From Paracoccaceae bacterium (lineage in GTDB: Bacteria; Pseudomonadota; Alphaproteobacteria; Rhodobacterales; Rhodobacteraceae): a stretch of 64,000 nucleotides of DNA. The DNA is taken from NCBI GenBank assembly GCA_016124615.1, contig WGNF01000002.1, forward strand, positions 186,001-250,000, given 5' to 3'. The notes under the pieces are model-generated. The model searched no databases. It was given only the letters and a program-made list of their open reading frames with translations, and was not told where the DNA came from. Positions within the stretch are counted from its first letter, which is position 1. Every line of letters begins with the position of its first letter. The translations under genes were made by a program, and so were the position numbers. This document shows positions 16,845 through 26,709 of the stretch, piece after piece.

Positions 16845-18632
16845 TCAGCGCCCCACCGCATAGGCCTGCATCAGCCGTGGCGTGGCGGCGGCGCGCATCA
16901 GCCCGCCGGTGTCGCGCTGGGCGGCGGTCAGGCGGCCCACCGTCCAGGGTTCCGCCACCTCGACGGCATGACCGCGCGCGCGCAGTTCGTCGATCACCTT
17001 GGGGCCAAGCGCCGGTTCCACCATCAGGTGGCCGGGCTGAACCGCGCGCGGGTAGAACGAGCCCTGGAAATGCGAGGTGTGGAACAGCGGCGCATCAATC
17101 GCCTCTTGCAGGTTGGTCTGCCCGTGCACGAGGCGCAGGAAGAAGATCAGCTGCCACTGGTCCTGCTGATCGCCGCCCGGCGTTCCGAACGCCAGCCGCG
17201 CGCCATCCGGGCGCTGTGCCATCGAGGGCGACAAAGTGGTGCGCGGCCGCCGCCCGGGGGCCAGCGAGGTTGGCAGCCCCTCATCCAGCCAGAACATCTG
17301 CGCCCGGCTGTTCAGCGGCATGCCCAGCCCCGGCACCACCGGCGAGGATTGCAGCCAGCCACCCGACGGCGTGGCCGAAACCATGTTGCCCCAACGGTCG
17401 ATCACGTCGATGTGGACGGTATCGCCCCGCTTTTCGGTCAGGTGCGCCATCGTGGGTTCGCCCCCGCCGATGCCCGCCGCCCCCGCCTCTTGCCCGGCGC
17501 GCGCGATGGCGGCCTGCACCCATGCCTCATGCCCCGGAACGACGCCCGGACGTTGCAGCAGCGAGGCGCGCGGGCCGATCAGCGCGCGGCGGTCGGCGGC
17601 ATAGGCGCGCGACAGCAGCGTGTCGGTCGGGATGTCGGTGCAAGCAGGGTCGCCGTAATAGGCTTCGCGGTCGGCGAAGGACAGCTTCATGGCCTCGGTG
17701 ATGGTGTGCACGAACGCGGCCCCGTTCGGGTCCATCGCGGCGATCCCGCTGCCCTCCAGCGTGCGCAGCGATTGCAGAAAGCTTGGCCCCTGCGACCACA
17801 TCCCCGGTTTCCAGACCGTCCAGCCTTCGTAATCGACCGACAGCGGCGCATCGTAGCTTGCCTGCCACCCCGCCATATCCTGCCCGGTCAGCACGCCTTT
17901 GCGCCGGGCCCCGGCGGCGTCCATCACGCTGGCGTTGCGCATCCAGCGGTCGATCGCCTCGGCCACGAACCCTTTGTAAAAGGCCGCCCGTGCGGCCTCA
18001 ATCTGCGCTTCGCGCCCCGATGCGGCCTCGGCCTCGGCCAAAAGGCGGGTCCAGGTATTGGCAAGGTCAGGGTTGCAGAACAGGCTTTCCGGCGCGGGCG
18101 CGTTGCCGCCCGGCAACCAGACCTCGGCCGAGGTGGGCCATTCGGTGCGGAAAAATTCCGCCAGCCCGGCGATGGTGGCCGACACGCGTCGCAGCACCGG
18201 ATGGCCGTGGCGGGCATAGTGAATCGCCGGTTCCAGCACCTCGCGCAGCGTCATGGTGCCGTGGTCGCGCAGCATCAGCATCCAGCCGTCGAAGGCGCCG
18301 GGGATCACCGTGGCCAGAAGGCCTGAGCCGGGGATCATCGTCAGCCCCTCGGCGCGGTAGTGCGCGATGGTGGCGCCGGCGGGCGCGGTGCCCTGACCGC
18401 AGATCACTGTGGGTGCCGCGTCGCCCGCGGGCCGGATGATCGCGGGCAGGTCGCCCAGCGGGCCGCACAGATGCGGTTCCACCACGTTCAGCGCAAACCC
18501 CATCGCGACGGCGGCATCGAAGGCATTGCCGCCCTTTTCCAGAATGGCCATGCCGACCGAACTGGCGATCCAGTGGGTCGAGGCGACAACCCCGAAGGTG
18601 CCGAGGATTTCGGGGCGGGTGGTGAACGTCAT
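16845..18632 (-). CDS. Gamma-glutamyltransferase family protein
   Basis: An N-terminal nucleophile hydrolase that self-cleaves and then removes or transfers gamma-glutamyl groups, or acylates in some paralogues. The protein has 595 residues. Key regions are an N-terminal NAFDAAVAMGFALNVVEPHL and the processing site before Thr405 (GDTVHIDVIDRWGN), the expected nucleophile. The frame is open upstream to 18776, but ATG 18632 with AGGGAAG before it gives the family start. No signal peptide is visible, unlike periplasmic E. coli Ggt, so it may act on imported peptides. It follows the transporter by 53 bp and precedes the amidase by 3 bp. Confidence 0.9.
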   Translation of the reverse strand: MTFTTRPEILGTFGVVASTHWIASSVGMAILEKGGNAFDAAVAMGFALNVVEPHLCGPLGDLPAIIRPAGDAAPTVICGQGTAPAGATIAHYRAEGLTMIPGSGLLATVIPGAFDGWMLMLRDHGTMTLREVLEPAIHYARHGHPVLRRVSATIAGLAEFFRTEWPTSAEVWLPGGNAPAPESLFCNPDLANTWTRLLAEAEAASGREAQIEAARAAFYKGFVAEAIDRWMRNASVMDAAGARRKGVLTGQDMAGWQASYDAPLSVDYEGWTVWKPGMWSQGPSFLQSLRTLEGSGIAAMDPNGAAFVHTITEAMKLSFADREAYYGDPACTDIPTDTLLSRAYAADRRALIGPRASLLQRPGVVPGHEAWVQAAIARAGQEAGAAGIGGGEPTMAHLTEKRGDTVHIDVIDRWGNMVSATPSGGWLQSSPVVPGLGMPLNSRAQMFWLDEGLPTSLAPGRRPRTTLSPSMAQRPDGARLAFGTPGGDQQDQWQLIFFLRLVHGQTNLQEAIDAPLFHTSHFQGSFYPRAVQPGHLMVEPALGPKVIDELRARGHAVEVAEPWTVGRLTAAQRDTGGLMRAAATPRLMQAYAVGR

Positions 18633-18685
18633 GGCAATCTTCCCTGAACGTGAATACGGATTGTGTGGGTTCGTGTCAGCATGGC

Positions 18686-19549
18686 CTAGCCGTCGCGCGG
18701 GTCGAGCGCATCGCGCAGCCCGTCGCCCAGCAGGTTGAAGCCCAGCACCACAAGGAAGATCGCGATACCGGGCCAAAGCGCCATCCAGGGCGCCTGATCG
18801 AGGAAATTCTTGGCGACGTTCAGCATCGAGCCCCAGGACGGCGCCGGGGGTTGCTGGCCAAGGCCAAGGAATGACAGCGACGCCTCGGCGATGATGGCGG
18901 TGGCGATGGTCAGCGTGGACTGCACAAGGATCGGTGGAAAGATGTTGGGCAGGATGTAGCGCCAGACCAGCGCCAGCGGCCCTACACCGATGGCGCGGGC
19001 GCTTTCCACATAATCCTCGGTCATCACCGTCATGGTCTGCGCCCGTGCCAGCCGGATGAAGACCGGCATTGCCGACAGGCCGATGGCGATCATCGCATTG
19101 CTGAGCGACGGCCCGAGGAAGGCCGCCAGCGCGATGGCAAGGATCAGGAACGGCGCCGCCAGCAGCGCCTCTGTCAGGCGCGAGATGGCGGCATCGGTCC
19201 AGCCGCGCAGGCTGCCTGCGGCAACGCCCAGCGGCACCCCCAGCAGCACGGCGATGGCAACCGACACCACGCCAGCCAGCAACGAGGCCTGCGCGCCCCA
19301 GATCATCCGCGACAGCAGATCGCGCCCGATCTCGTCGGTGCCCAGCCAGTGCACGGCCGAGGGTGCCTTGCGCACCGCGGTCCAGCTGGTCTTGATCGGG
19401 TCGGCGATCGGCAGGATCGGGGCGAGGATGGCGATGACGACGAAGAAGGCCACCATGCCGCCGCCGACCAGCGCCGCAGGGTTCGCCGCGATCCGGCCCA
19501 GCACGCGGCTGCGGCGTTGCGGCAGAACGGGTTCGGCCGCGACGCTCAT
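18686..19549 (-). CDS. Peptide ABC transporter permease, DppC/OppC type
   Basis: One of the two inner-membrane channel subunits of a peptide importer. The 287-residue protein has a first helix at about 24-46, the N-terminal OppC signature WLGTDEIGRDLLSRMIWGA, several further helices, and the EAA loop ESARAIGVGPLALVWRYILPN that docks on the ATPases. ATG 19549 overlaps the TGA of the DppB-type gene (ATGA). The frame is open upstream to 19630, but the overlapping start is favoured and gives a standard length. Substrate is inferred from the neighbouring GGT, amidase and D-aminopeptidase. Confidence 0.94.
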   Translation of the reverse strand: MSVAAEPVLPQRRSRVLGRIAANPAALVGGGMVAFFVVIAILAPILPIADPIKTSWTAVRKAPSAVHWLGTDEIGRDLLSRMIWGAQASLLAGVVSVAIAVLLGVPLGVAAGSLRGWTDAAISRLTEALLAAPFLILAIALAAFLGPSLSNAMIAIGLSAMPVFIRLARAQTMTVMTEDYVESARAIGVGPLALVWRYILPNIFPPILVQSTLTIATAIIAEASLSFLGLGQQPPAPSWGSMLNVAKNFLDQAPWMALWPGIAIFLVVLGFNLLGDGLRDALDPRDG

Positions 19550-20490
19550 GACATCCTCATGCGCGGGTTCAGGATGCGGTAAAGCGCATCGGCCAGCAGG
19601 TTCATGGCGATGAAGGCGATCCCGGTGCAAAGAACGATGCCCTGCACCACGGCATAGTCACGGGTGAACACCGCATCCACCACCAGCTTGCCGAAGCCTG
19701 GGATGGTGAAGATCTGCTCGGTCAGCACGGCGCCGCCAAGAAGGTCGCCGAAGATCAGCGTGGTGACCGTGACCACCGGCACCAGCGCGTTGCGTAGCGC
19801 GTGTTTCACCAGCACCGTCCGCTCGCTCAGCCCCTTGGCGCGGGCGGTGCGCACATAGTCGGATTTCAGCACGCCCAGCATGGCCGACCGGGTGTGCCGC
19901 ATCAGTGCCGCGGCAAGGCCCGAGCCCAGCACGAGGGCGGGCATCAGCATGGTTTCCAGCGACTTCACCGGATCGACCCAAGGCGAGACATAGCCCGAGG
20001 CGGGCAACCAACCCAGCCGCACGGACACCAGCAGAATCAGCATGATGCCCAGCCAGAAATTCGGGATCGACAGCCCTGACAAGGCCACCACGTTCGATAG
20101 CCAGTCGATCCATGTGCCCTTTCGATAGGCCGACAGCACCCCCGCCGGAACGCCGATGAAAAACGCCACGATCAGCGCCATCGCGGCAAGCTGGATCGTC
20201 ACCGGCAGTTTCTGCCCGATCAGCGTCAGCACCGGCTCGCGCGTGCGCAGCGAGATGCCAAGATCGCCATGCACCGCGCCCTCGATCCAGTAGAGGTATT
20301 GCTGCGGCACCGGGTCGTTCAGGTGGTATTTCTCGCGCAGGAAGGCCAGCGTCGCGGGGTCGCGTTCTTCCCCCGCCATCGCCAGCACGGGGTCGCCGGG
20401 CAGGATCTTCTGCATCCCGAACACGAAAATCGAGATCAGCAGGATCGTCGGTATCGCGATCACGATGCGGCGGAAGAGGAATTCGATCAT
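19546..20490 (-). CDS. Peptide ABC transporter permease, DppB/OppB type
   Basis: The partner channel subunit, 314 residues with about six membrane helices. The first helix follows MIEFLFRRIVIAIPT. Typical DppB features are FGMQKILPGDPV, then DLGISLRT, and the EAA loop DYVRTARAKGLSERTVLVKHALRNA. ATG 20490 is chosen over an upstream start at 20523 because it gives the family N-terminus. It lies 52 bp after the substrate-binding protein gene and overlaps the DppC-type gene downstream. Confidence 0.94.
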   Translation of the reverse strand: MIEFLFRRIVIAIPTILLISIFVFGMQKILPGDPVLAMAGEERDPATLAFLREKYHLNDPVPQQYLYWIEGAVHGDLGISLRTREPVLTLIGQKLPVTIQLAAMALIVAFFIGVPAGVLSAYRKGTWIDWLSNVVALSGLSIPNFWLGIMLILLVSVRLGWLPASGYVSPWVDPVKSLETMLMPALVLGSGLAAALMRHTRSAMLGVLKSDYVRTARAKGLSERTVLVKHALRNALVPVVTVTTLIFGDLLGGAVLTEQIFTIPGFGKLVVDAVFTRDYAVVQGIVLCTGIAFIAMNLLADALYRILNPRMRMS

Positions 20491-20542
20491 CGGACAGTCC
20501 CGGCAGAAGGCCCCGGCCGTCATTGCGGCCGGGGCGGCGGTA

Positions 20543-22054
20543 TCAATTGGCGAGGGCGACGTTCTGCAGGCGGATCATCCCGTCAGGATAGGGCACGAAG
20601 CCGGTCAGCGACTTGCTGTAGGCCCAGAGCCAGACCGGGTGGTAAAGGTAGATGATCGGCAGTTCGTCGAGCAGGATCTTCTGCGCGGCGTCATAGGATT
20701 GCTTGCGCACCGCCTCGTCGGTCGAGACGCGGGCGGTGTTCATCAGCTTGTCCACCTCGGGGTTGGAATAGTGCCCGTCGTTCAACCCGGCGCCGGTGAC
20801 GACGAACCCGTAAAGGTTGCCATCGGGATCGACCCGGCCCGACCAGCCGACCTGCGTCGTTTGATAGGCGCCGGCGGTCTGGTCCTTCAGCATGGTGGCG
20901 AATTCCTTCGTCACGATCTTGATGTTGATCCCGGCCTCGGCCGCCATCGACTGCATTACCTGCATCAGTTGCTGGGTCTGCGGATCGTTGGCGCCCTGCA
21001 TCTCGACATCGACCTTGTCAAAGCCCGCCTGTTTCAGCAGCGCCTTGGCCGCGGCAACATCGCGGGGCTGGATCGGGAAGTCCTTGTCGTACCATGGCGA
21101 GGTCGGCGGGAAAGGCTGGTTGCCGGGCGCGAAAGCGCCGTTGAACACGACCTGGTTGATCACGTCGCGGTCCAGCGACAGCGACAGCGCCTGCCGCACC
21201 AGCTTGCTTTGCCCGATCGGATTCTTCGCGGCATCGGTGTTCGCGATGTTGACGGTGATGCCCTGATACCCGATCGAAGTCGCGGCAGCCGTCGCCAGCT
21301 TCGGATCGGCCTTGGCCGAGGCCAGATCAGTCGGTGCCATCCGTTCGATCATGTCCAGATCGCCCGCGCGCAGGTTGGCCAGCCGCACCGTGGTATCGGG
21401 GATCGGCAGGAAGGTAACCTTGTCGAAGTGGATCTTGTCGGCGTCGTAGTAGCCCGCGTATTTCTCCAGCACGATCTTGTCTTGCTGAACGCGCTGGACG
21501 AACTTGAACGGGCCCGAACAGACCGGGTTCAACCCGAAGTCGGCGCCCTCTTTCTGCGCGGCCGTGGGCGAGATCATCATCCCGGCCCGGTCGGACAGCT
21601 GCGCCAGCAGCGTGGCATCGGGCGCCGACAGGGTAAACTTGACCGTGTAGGGGTCCACCACATCGACGGTGGCGATCGACTTCACCTCGGATTTGCGCTT
21701 GCTCAATTCGAAGGTCTTGGACCGCTCGATGTTGTATTTCACCGCATCGGCGTTGAACGGGGTGCCATCCTGAAAGGTCACACCCTCGCGCAGTTTCATC
21801 GTCAGCGCCTTGCCGTCATCCGACCAGGTCCAGCTGGTAGCGAGCATCGGGATGATCTTCAGCTCTGGCGAAATGTCGACCAGCTTGTCGCAGAGCGAGG
21901 CATAGACGATGCGGCCGGTAAAGGTGCGCGACTGGTCGGGGTCGAGCACGTCGGGGTCGTCCTGCAGGCCGATGCGCAGGTCTGCGGCGTGCGCCCATTG
22001 CGCTGTCAGCGACAGCAGCGCGGCGAGCGCGAGTTTCGTGGCGGAACGGGTCAT
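20543..22054 (-). CDS. Peptide/nickel-type ABC transporter substrate-binding protein (SBP family 5)
   Basis: Periplasmic ligand-binding subunit. The 503-residue protein has a cleavable signal peptide (MTRSATKLALAALLSLTAQW, cut after AHA at about residue 23). The SBP_bac_5 pattern follows: PDVLDPDQSRTF, ATSWTWSDDGKALTMKLREG with FQDGTPFNADAVKYNIER, and a late SNPEVDKLMNTAR. It lacks a lipobox. ATG 22054 overlaps the TGA of the upstream ATPase gene (ATGA). The ligand cannot be read from sequence; the operon suggests peptides carrying gamma-glutamyl or D-amino acids. Confidence 0.95.
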   Translation of the reverse strand: MTRSATKLALAALLSLTAQWAHAADLRIGLQDDPDVLDPDQSRTFTGRIVYASLCDKLVDISPELKIIPMLATSWTWSDDGKALTMKLREGVTFQDGTPFNADAVKYNIERSKTFELSKRKSEVKSIATVDVVDPYTVKFTLSAPDATLLAQLSDRAGMMISPTAAQKEGADFGLNPVCSGPFKFVQRVQQDKIVLEKYAGYYDADKIHFDKVTFLPIPDTTVRLANLRAGDLDMIERMAPTDLASAKADPKLATAAATSIGYQGITVNIANTDAAKNPIGQSKLVRQALSLSLDRDVINQVVFNGAFAPGNQPFPPTSPWYDKDFPIQPRDVAAAKALLKQAGFDKVDVEMQGANDPQTQQLMQVMQSMAAEAGINIKIVTKEFATMLKDQTAGAYQTTQVGWSGRVDPDGNLYGFVVTGAGLNDGHYSNPEVDKLMNTARVSTDEAVRKQSYDAAQKILLDELPIIYLYHPVWLWAYSKSLTGFVPYPDGMIRLQNVALAN

Positions 22055-23190
22055 GCGGAATCTCCTTGCTGGGTCGGGGGAGGGGCGCCTTCTTTCCGGG
22101 CACTTGAATCGGGCGGCATCGCCTCGGCGGCGCGGGCCAGACGGTAAAGCTCGAACCGGCTGGCGGCGGCGGGCGTGCGGCGGGTATCGGTTGCAACGAG
22201 GCCGTCGAGCCGCAGTTCGGCCGCGCGATGGCAGGCGACCTGTCGGCCTTCCGCATCGGCGGGGCCAAGCTCGGGCGGCACGGTCGCGCAGCGGTCCACC
22301 GCATAGGGGCAGCGCGGATGGAACTTGCATCCCGACGGCGGCGCGATCGGGTTCGGCAACTCGCCCTCCACCCGTGCCCGCGCCCGCCGGGCGCCGGTGT
22401 CGGGCAGCGGGATCGCCGCCACCAGTGCCTCGGTATAGGGATGGCGCGGCGCGTCGAACAGCTGGTCGGCGGGCGCCAGTTCCACGATCTCGCCCAGATA
22501 CATCACCGCGACACGGTCGGCCATGTGCCGGATCACCGCCAGATCATGCGCGATGACGATCAGGGTCAGGCCGAATTCTTCCTTCAGATCCTGCAGGATG
22601 TTCACCACCTGCGCCTGAATCGACACGTCCAGCGCCGAAACAGGCTCATCCCCCACCACCACCGTCGGCCCCGAGGCCAAAGCCCGGGCGATCCCGACCC
22701 GCTGCCGCTGCCCGCCCGAGAATTCGTGCGGATAGCGCCCGGCGCTTTGCGGCGGCAGGCCGACGCGCGCCAGAAGCGACGCCACCCGTGCCTTGCGCTC
22801 GGCGCGGGTGCCGATGCCATGGGTGCGCAGCGGCTCCTCGATCAGCGCCCCCACCGTCATACGCGGGTTGAGCGAGGAGAAGGGGTCTTGAAAGATGAAC
22901 TGCACCTCGCGCCGCAAGGCGCGGATTTCGGCGGGCTTCAACTGGCCAAGGTCGCGCCCGGCATAGTGCACCGTGCCGCCCGAGGCCGGGATCAGGCGCG
23001 TCAGCACGCGGGCAAGGGTGGACTTGCCGCAGCCGGACTCGCCCACGATGGCAAAGGTCTCGCCCCGCCGGACCCGCAGATTCACGCCATTGACCGCATG
23101 CACGACGGCGGCCGCGCCGAACAGCGGGCGGCGGGTGACAAAGCGCCGCTCGACCGCGATGGCTTCCAGGATGATCTCGGGCCCGCTCAT
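22051..23190 (-). CDS. Peptide ABC transporter ATP-binding protein, DppF/OppF type
   Basis: One of two ATPases driving the peptide importer. The 379-residue protein has Walker [15 protein letters not shown] (about 50-63), the Q-loop region FIFQDPFSSLNPR, signature [15 protein letters not shown], Walker B VVGDEPVSALD and the H-loop. The C-terminal oligopeptide-transporter domain has GCKFHPRCPYAVDRC, whose cysteines bind a metal centre in relatives. A further tail of about 60 residues, rich in Ala/Pro, is longer than usual. ATG 23190 overlaps the OppD-type stop codon. Confidence 0.94.
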   Translation of the reverse strand: MSGPEIILEAIAVERRFVTRRPLFGAAAVVHAVNGVNLRVRRGETFAIVGESGCGKSTLARVLTRLIPASGGTVHYAGRDLGQLKPAEIRALRREVQFIFQDPFSSLNPRMTVGALIEEPLRTHGIGTRAERKARVASLLARVGLPPQSAGRYPHEFSGGQRQRVGIARALASGPTVVVGDEPVSALDVSIQAQVVNILQDLKEEFGLTLIVIAHDLAVIRHMADRVAVMYLGEIVELAPADQLFDAPRHPYTEALVAAIPLPDTGARRARARVEGELPNPIAPPSGCKFHPRCPYAVDRCATVPPELGPADAEGRQVACHRAAELRLDGLVATDTRRTPAAASRFELYRLARAAEAMPPDSSARKEGAPPPTQQGDSA

Positions 23191-24182
23191 GCGCCCACCG
23201 CCTTTGCCCGCACGTCAAGCGGTGCGCGCCAGCAGGCGACGGCGTGGCCATCGGCAAGCTCGGCCAACGGCGGCGAGGCGGCGCAATCGGCGCCACGGAA
23301 CGGGCATCGCGTGGCGAACCGGCAGCCGTCGGGCATCCGGTCGGCCGAAGGCACGATGCCGGGGATCGTCACCAACCGGCTGTGCGCCGCGCCGAACGAC
23401 GGCATCGAACTCATCAACCCGATGGTGTAGGGGTGCTGAGGGTCGTTGAACACATCCGCGACGCGGCCGGTTTCCACCACCCGACCCGCGTACATCACCG
23501 CGACCTTGTCGGCCATCTCGGCGACCACGCCCAGATCATGCGTGATCAGGATCAACGCCATCCCGGCCGCATCGCGCAGGCTGCGCATGAGGTCGAGGAT
23601 CTGCGCCTGAATCGTGACGTCCAGCGCCGTTGTGGGTTCGTCGGCGATCAGCAGCGCGGGGTCGTTGGCCAGCGCCATCGCGATCATCGCGCGCTGGCGC
23701 ATGCCACCCGAAAGCTGATGCGGAAACTCGTCGAGCCGTTGTTGCGGCGCCGGAATGCGGACCAGTTGCAGCATCTGAAGCGCGCGGGCGCGGGCTTCGG
23801 CGTGGCTGGCCCCACGATGACGGCGCACCGCCTCGGCGATCTGTTCGCCGATCTGCAGCGAGGGGTTCAGCGCGCTCATCGGTTCCTGAAAGATCATCGC
23901 CATCCGGTCGCCCCGCAGCCGCGACAGTTCGGCCGAACCAAGCCGCAGCAGGTCGCGGCCCTCGAATGTCGCCGTGCCGCCGGTGATGTGCAGCGGCGGC
24001 GTGGCCAGCAGGCCCATCAGCGCAAGCGCGGTCAGGCTTTTGCCGCAACCGGATTCGCCCACGATGCACAACGTTTCGCCGGGCATCACGGTGAACGACA
24101 GGTCATCCACCAGATTGCGCGGGGCACGCCCGGCCCGGATCGACAGCTGTCGCACCTCAAGCAGGGGCGCCGCGCCGGTCAT
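23187..24182 (-). CDS. Peptide ABC transporter ATP-binding protein, DppD/OppD type
   Basis: The second ATPase of the importer, 331 residues. Walker A is [16 protein letters not shown] (about 43-58), followed by [14 protein letters not shown], signature [15 protein letters not shown], Walker [14 protein letters not shown], and the C-terminal [14 protein letters not shown] cysteine motif. It overlaps both neighbours by 4 bp (ATGA): the GntR regulator upstream and the OppF-type gene downstream. This places regulator and transporter on one transcript. Confidence 0.95.
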   Translation of the reverse strand: MTGAAPLLEVRQLSIRAGRAPRNLVDDLSFTVMPGETLCIVGESGCGKSLTALALMGLLATPPLHITGGTATFEGRDLLRLGSAELSRLRGDRMAMIFQEPMSALNPSLQIGEQIAEAVRRHRGASHAEARARALQMLQLVRIPAPQQRLDEFPHQLSGGMRQRAMIAMALANDPALLIADEPTTALDVTIQAQILDLMRSLRDAAGMALILITHDLGVVAEMADKVAVMYAGRVVETGRVADVFNDPQHPYTIGLMSSMPSFGAAHSRLVTIPGIVPSADRMPDGCRFATRCPFRGADCAASPPLAELADGHAVACWRAPLDVRAKAVGA

Positions 24183-24865
24183 TCTGCGGCCTTCGACAGC
24201 GGTCGGGCCAGATTTTCGGCCAGACGGTTCAGGTGCCCGGTCATCGCCGCACGGGCGCCATTTGCGTCACGCACGGCGATGGCGTCGACGATCGCACGAT
24301 GCTCGCGGTCCGACGCGGCCATCGACTCGGGCGAGCGGACGCGGGCCCGCATCGCCTGCCAGTCGTCGCGGATGCGAACCTCGTCCAGCAGCTGGAATGC
24401 TGTCAGCAGAACCTGATTTCCCGCCGCGCGCGCGATCAGGCGGTGCAGCGCGCCATCCCACAGTTCCGCTGTATCGGACTCTGGCGTCAGGCCGATGTGC
24501 TCGATCAGCCGCCGCATCCGCTCGATGTCATCGGCCGAGGCCCGTTCCGCGCACAGCGCCGCCAGTGCAGGCTCGATGCAAAGCCGCGCCTCCATGATGG
24601 ATGCGGCGTCGGTGGCCTCGACGATGTCGGCGGCCAGCAGGCCGGTCGGGTCCGGCGGCTGGCCGATGAAGGTGCCCTTGCCCTGCCGGCGCCAGATCAG
24701 GCCCTCTTCCTCAAGCACCTCCAGCGCCGCCCGCAGCGCCCGCCGCCCGACCCCAAGCCGGTCGCAAAGCACACGTTCGGTTGGCAGCTGTCCATCCTCG
24801 GTGACCGCCCCGCTCTGGACCAGCCGTCGAAGCTGGGCGAGCACACTGGAGGCGTTTTCGGGCAT
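24179..24865 (-). CDS. FadR-type GntR transcriptional regulator
   Basis: A 228-residue DNA-binding regulator. The N-terminal winged helix-turn-helix (about 5-68; QLPTERVLCDRLGVGRRALR, EEEGLIWRRQGKGTF) is followed by an all-helical FCD ligand domain with metal-ligand residues in ELWDGALHRLIARAAGN and a late DREHRAIVDAIAVRD. ATG 24865 is chosen because the protein then starts just before the HTH and an AGGATG ribosome site is present. As first gene of the peptide-transporter operon it probably represses its own promoter. A perfect palindrome at 24900-24912 just upstream is the likely operator. Confidence 0.92.
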   Translation of the reverse strand: MPENASSVLAQLRRLVQSGAVTEDGQLPTERVLCDRLGVGRRALRAALEVLEEEGLIWRRQGKGTFIGQPPDPTGLLAADIVEATDAASIMEARLCIEPALAALCAERASADDIERMRRLIEHIGLTPESDTAELWDGALHRLIARAAGNQVLLTAFQLLDEVRIRDDWQAMRARVRSPESMAASDREHRAIVDAIAVRDANGARAAMTGHLNRLAENLARPLSKAAE

Positions 24866-24899
24866 CGGCACATCCTGACGTGGTGAATCAATCGTGAAT

Positions 24900-24912
24900 T
24901 GGTTCTGAACCA
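24900..24912 (-). promoter_or_regulatory. Predicted GntR operator (palindrome)
   Basis: TGGTTC-T-GAACCA is a perfect 6+1+6 palindrome 35 bp upstream of the GntR start. It resembles FadR-subfamily operators (TGGT...ACCA). It overlaps the downstream end of a weak promoter pair on the minus strand (TTGACT at 24940-24935, 17 nt, CCGAAT at 24917-24912), a position suited to autorepression. Confidence 0.55.
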
Positions 24913-25060
24913 TTCGGGGAAAGGTTCGCCCAAGAGTCAATCCTCTTTACGCCCGCTTTGGCAACCTTGGCGCGAATTTGGGCGATGCGGCGTGACATGC
25001 CGCCGGTCCGGGCGCGTTCGATTCGGGCCGCTGGCGCGGGGTCGGGCGGTAGGTGGGTGC

Positions 25061-26623
25061 TCAGGCGATGCGTCGATACGCGATGCGCCGCGCGAGCCAG
25101 CAGCCCAGGGTGAGGCCGATCACCGCCCCGCCATCATCGCGGCGCAGCTGAACCGTCCAGTCGCCGGGCGCGGCGGCATCCATCGACCGGCGGGTGGTGA
25201 TGACCCAGACATCGGGGCCCACCGGATACATCCGCTCCATCGGCCCGGCGCCAAGCAGGCCCTCGAACCCTGCAAAGGTCGCGCCATCACGGGTGTCGAT
25301 CTCCAGCGCGGCTTCCAGCTCGTCGGACCAATAGCGACCGGCAAGGGCCAGACCGTCGGCCCGATTCACAGCCGCCAACGGAGGAGCCGTGACCTGAAGG
25401 TTCTCCGCGGCGCGGGTCATCAGCAGGCCGTCACCCTGGCGGCGAAGGCTGACGCCCTCGCCGTGAATGCCGCCATCGGCGCCAACCGCCAACCGGGCGG
25501 GGCTTGTGGCATAGCGGAGGGTGACGCCGGTCGAATCCGCGGTCGTGCGCAGCACAAGGCCCTGATCATTGTCCAGCCAGAGGCCGTCCCAGCCTTCGGG
25601 GGTGCCGGGTTTCTCTGGTTCGGCGAACCCCAGCGCCGCCTCCAGCAGGGCCACTGCCGCGCCGCGCGCATTGGCCTCGTGGTTGAACATCACCACCACC
25701 GACAGCCGTTCCGACAGCGCATGAAGCCGGTGCGCCCGAAAGCCCCGCAGCGCGCCGCCGTGCCCGGTGACCTTCACACCCGCCACGGTGTCGTGCTTCA
25801 GCCCATAGCCATAGCTGGCCGGTGTGCCGTCCTGAAAGCTCGGCGCGGCCGACAGCCGGGTGTAAAGGCCGCAGGGGTCGTCGCGCGTCGCGTCGATATG
25901 CGCCTCCCACGCCAGCATGTCGGCCAGCGAGGCCGAAATGCCCGCATCGCCGATCCAGTAGATGCCGTTCTCGGCGGGCAGAAACCCGACTTCGTCATTG
26001 CCCTCGTAGCCCACCACGCCATCGGCTGGTACGCGGCTATCCGGCAGCAGGGTCGCGGTGGTCATCCCGGCGGGGGCAAAGAGGCGTTCGGCATATAGAT
26101 CGCCAAGGGCGCGGCCGGTCGTCGCCTCGATCAGCTCCGAGAGGATGCGAAAGTTGCAGTTACAGTAGGAGTATGACGTTCCCGGTGGAAAGTGCCCGGT
26201 CTTCATCCGGGCCAGCAACGGCATGGCGTCCTCGCGGCGAAACGTGGCTTCGGGAACCGCGCCCTGAAGCACGGTCAGCGCCCAATAATCCCGCAGGCCC
26301 GACTGGTTATCGCAAAGCTGCTTCACCGTCGGCAGCGGCCCTTCGAAATTCGGCAGAAACTCGGCAATCCGGGGATCGAGCGTTGACGGGTCCGCCACCT
26401 GATCCAGCAGAAGCGCGCAGGTGAACTGCTTGGTGATCGAACAGATCGGCAGGCGCAGCGCGGCGGTCATCGGCAAGCGGGCCCGGAGGTCGGCATAGCC
26501 CCAGGCGCGCCGGGCGATGATCTGGCCATCCTTGACCACCCCCGCGACGCCGCCGGGCCCCTTGAACCGAAGCGGCAACTGATCCAGCGCCCGCCCCAGC
26601 GCGGCCTCGTCGATGGTGGTCAT
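25061..26623 (-). CDS. dap: D-aminopeptidase (DAP type, penicillin-recognising serine hydrolase, MEROPS S12)
   Basis: Releases N-terminal D-amino acids such as D-Ala from peptides and amides. The protein has 520 residues, the same length as the characterised Ochrobactrum anthropi enzyme. Catalytic Ser62-x-x-Lys65 (SITK), Tyr153-x-Asn155 (YCN) and a GHGG motif near residue 287 match that family. The C-terminal 190 residues form the two beta-barrel domains that distinguish DAP from beta-lactamases. ATG 26623 is used because it puts these motifs at the family positions. There is no signal peptide. It lies 86 bp after nagA on the same strand and may belong to the amino-sugar operon. Confidence 0.9.
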   Translation of the reverse strand: MTTIDEAALGRALDQLPLRFKGPGGVAGVVKDGQIIARRAWGYADLRARLPMTAALRLPICSITKQFTCALLLDQVADPSTLDPRIAEFLPNFEGPLPTVKQLCDNQSGLRDYWALTVLQGAVPEATFRREDAMPLLARMKTGHFPPGTSYSYCNCNFRILSELIEATTGRALGDLYAERLFAPAGMTTATLLPDSRVPADGVVGYEGNDEVGFLPAENGIYWIGDAGISASLADMLAWEAHIDATRDDPCGLYTRLSAAPSFQDGTPASYGYGLKHDTVAGVKVTGHGGALRGFRAHRLHALSERLSVVVMFNHEANARGAAVALLEAALGFAEPEKPGTPEGWDGLWLDNDQGLVLRTTADSTGVTLRYATSPARLAVGADGGIHGEGVSLRRQGDGLLMTRAAENLQVTAPPLAAVNRADGLALAGRYWSDELEAALEIDTRDGATFAGFEGLLGAGPMERMYPVGPDVWVITTRRSMDAAAPGDWTVQLRRDDGGAVIGLTLGCWLARRIAYRRIA

Positions 26624-26709
26624 TTGTGGTCGCCCCATGCCGTGTCTGGCCCGACATTGATCGGGGTCGATGGCCGCGACAAGGGGCGGGGTGGTTTTCG
26701 CCGGGGCGG

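Noticed and set aside
15405..18326. Open frame of over 900 codons on the plus strand opposite the amidase and GGT genes
   Set aside because: Low-complexity Arg/Gly/Gln-rich translation, antisense to two well-supported enzymes; a result of high GC at third codon positions.
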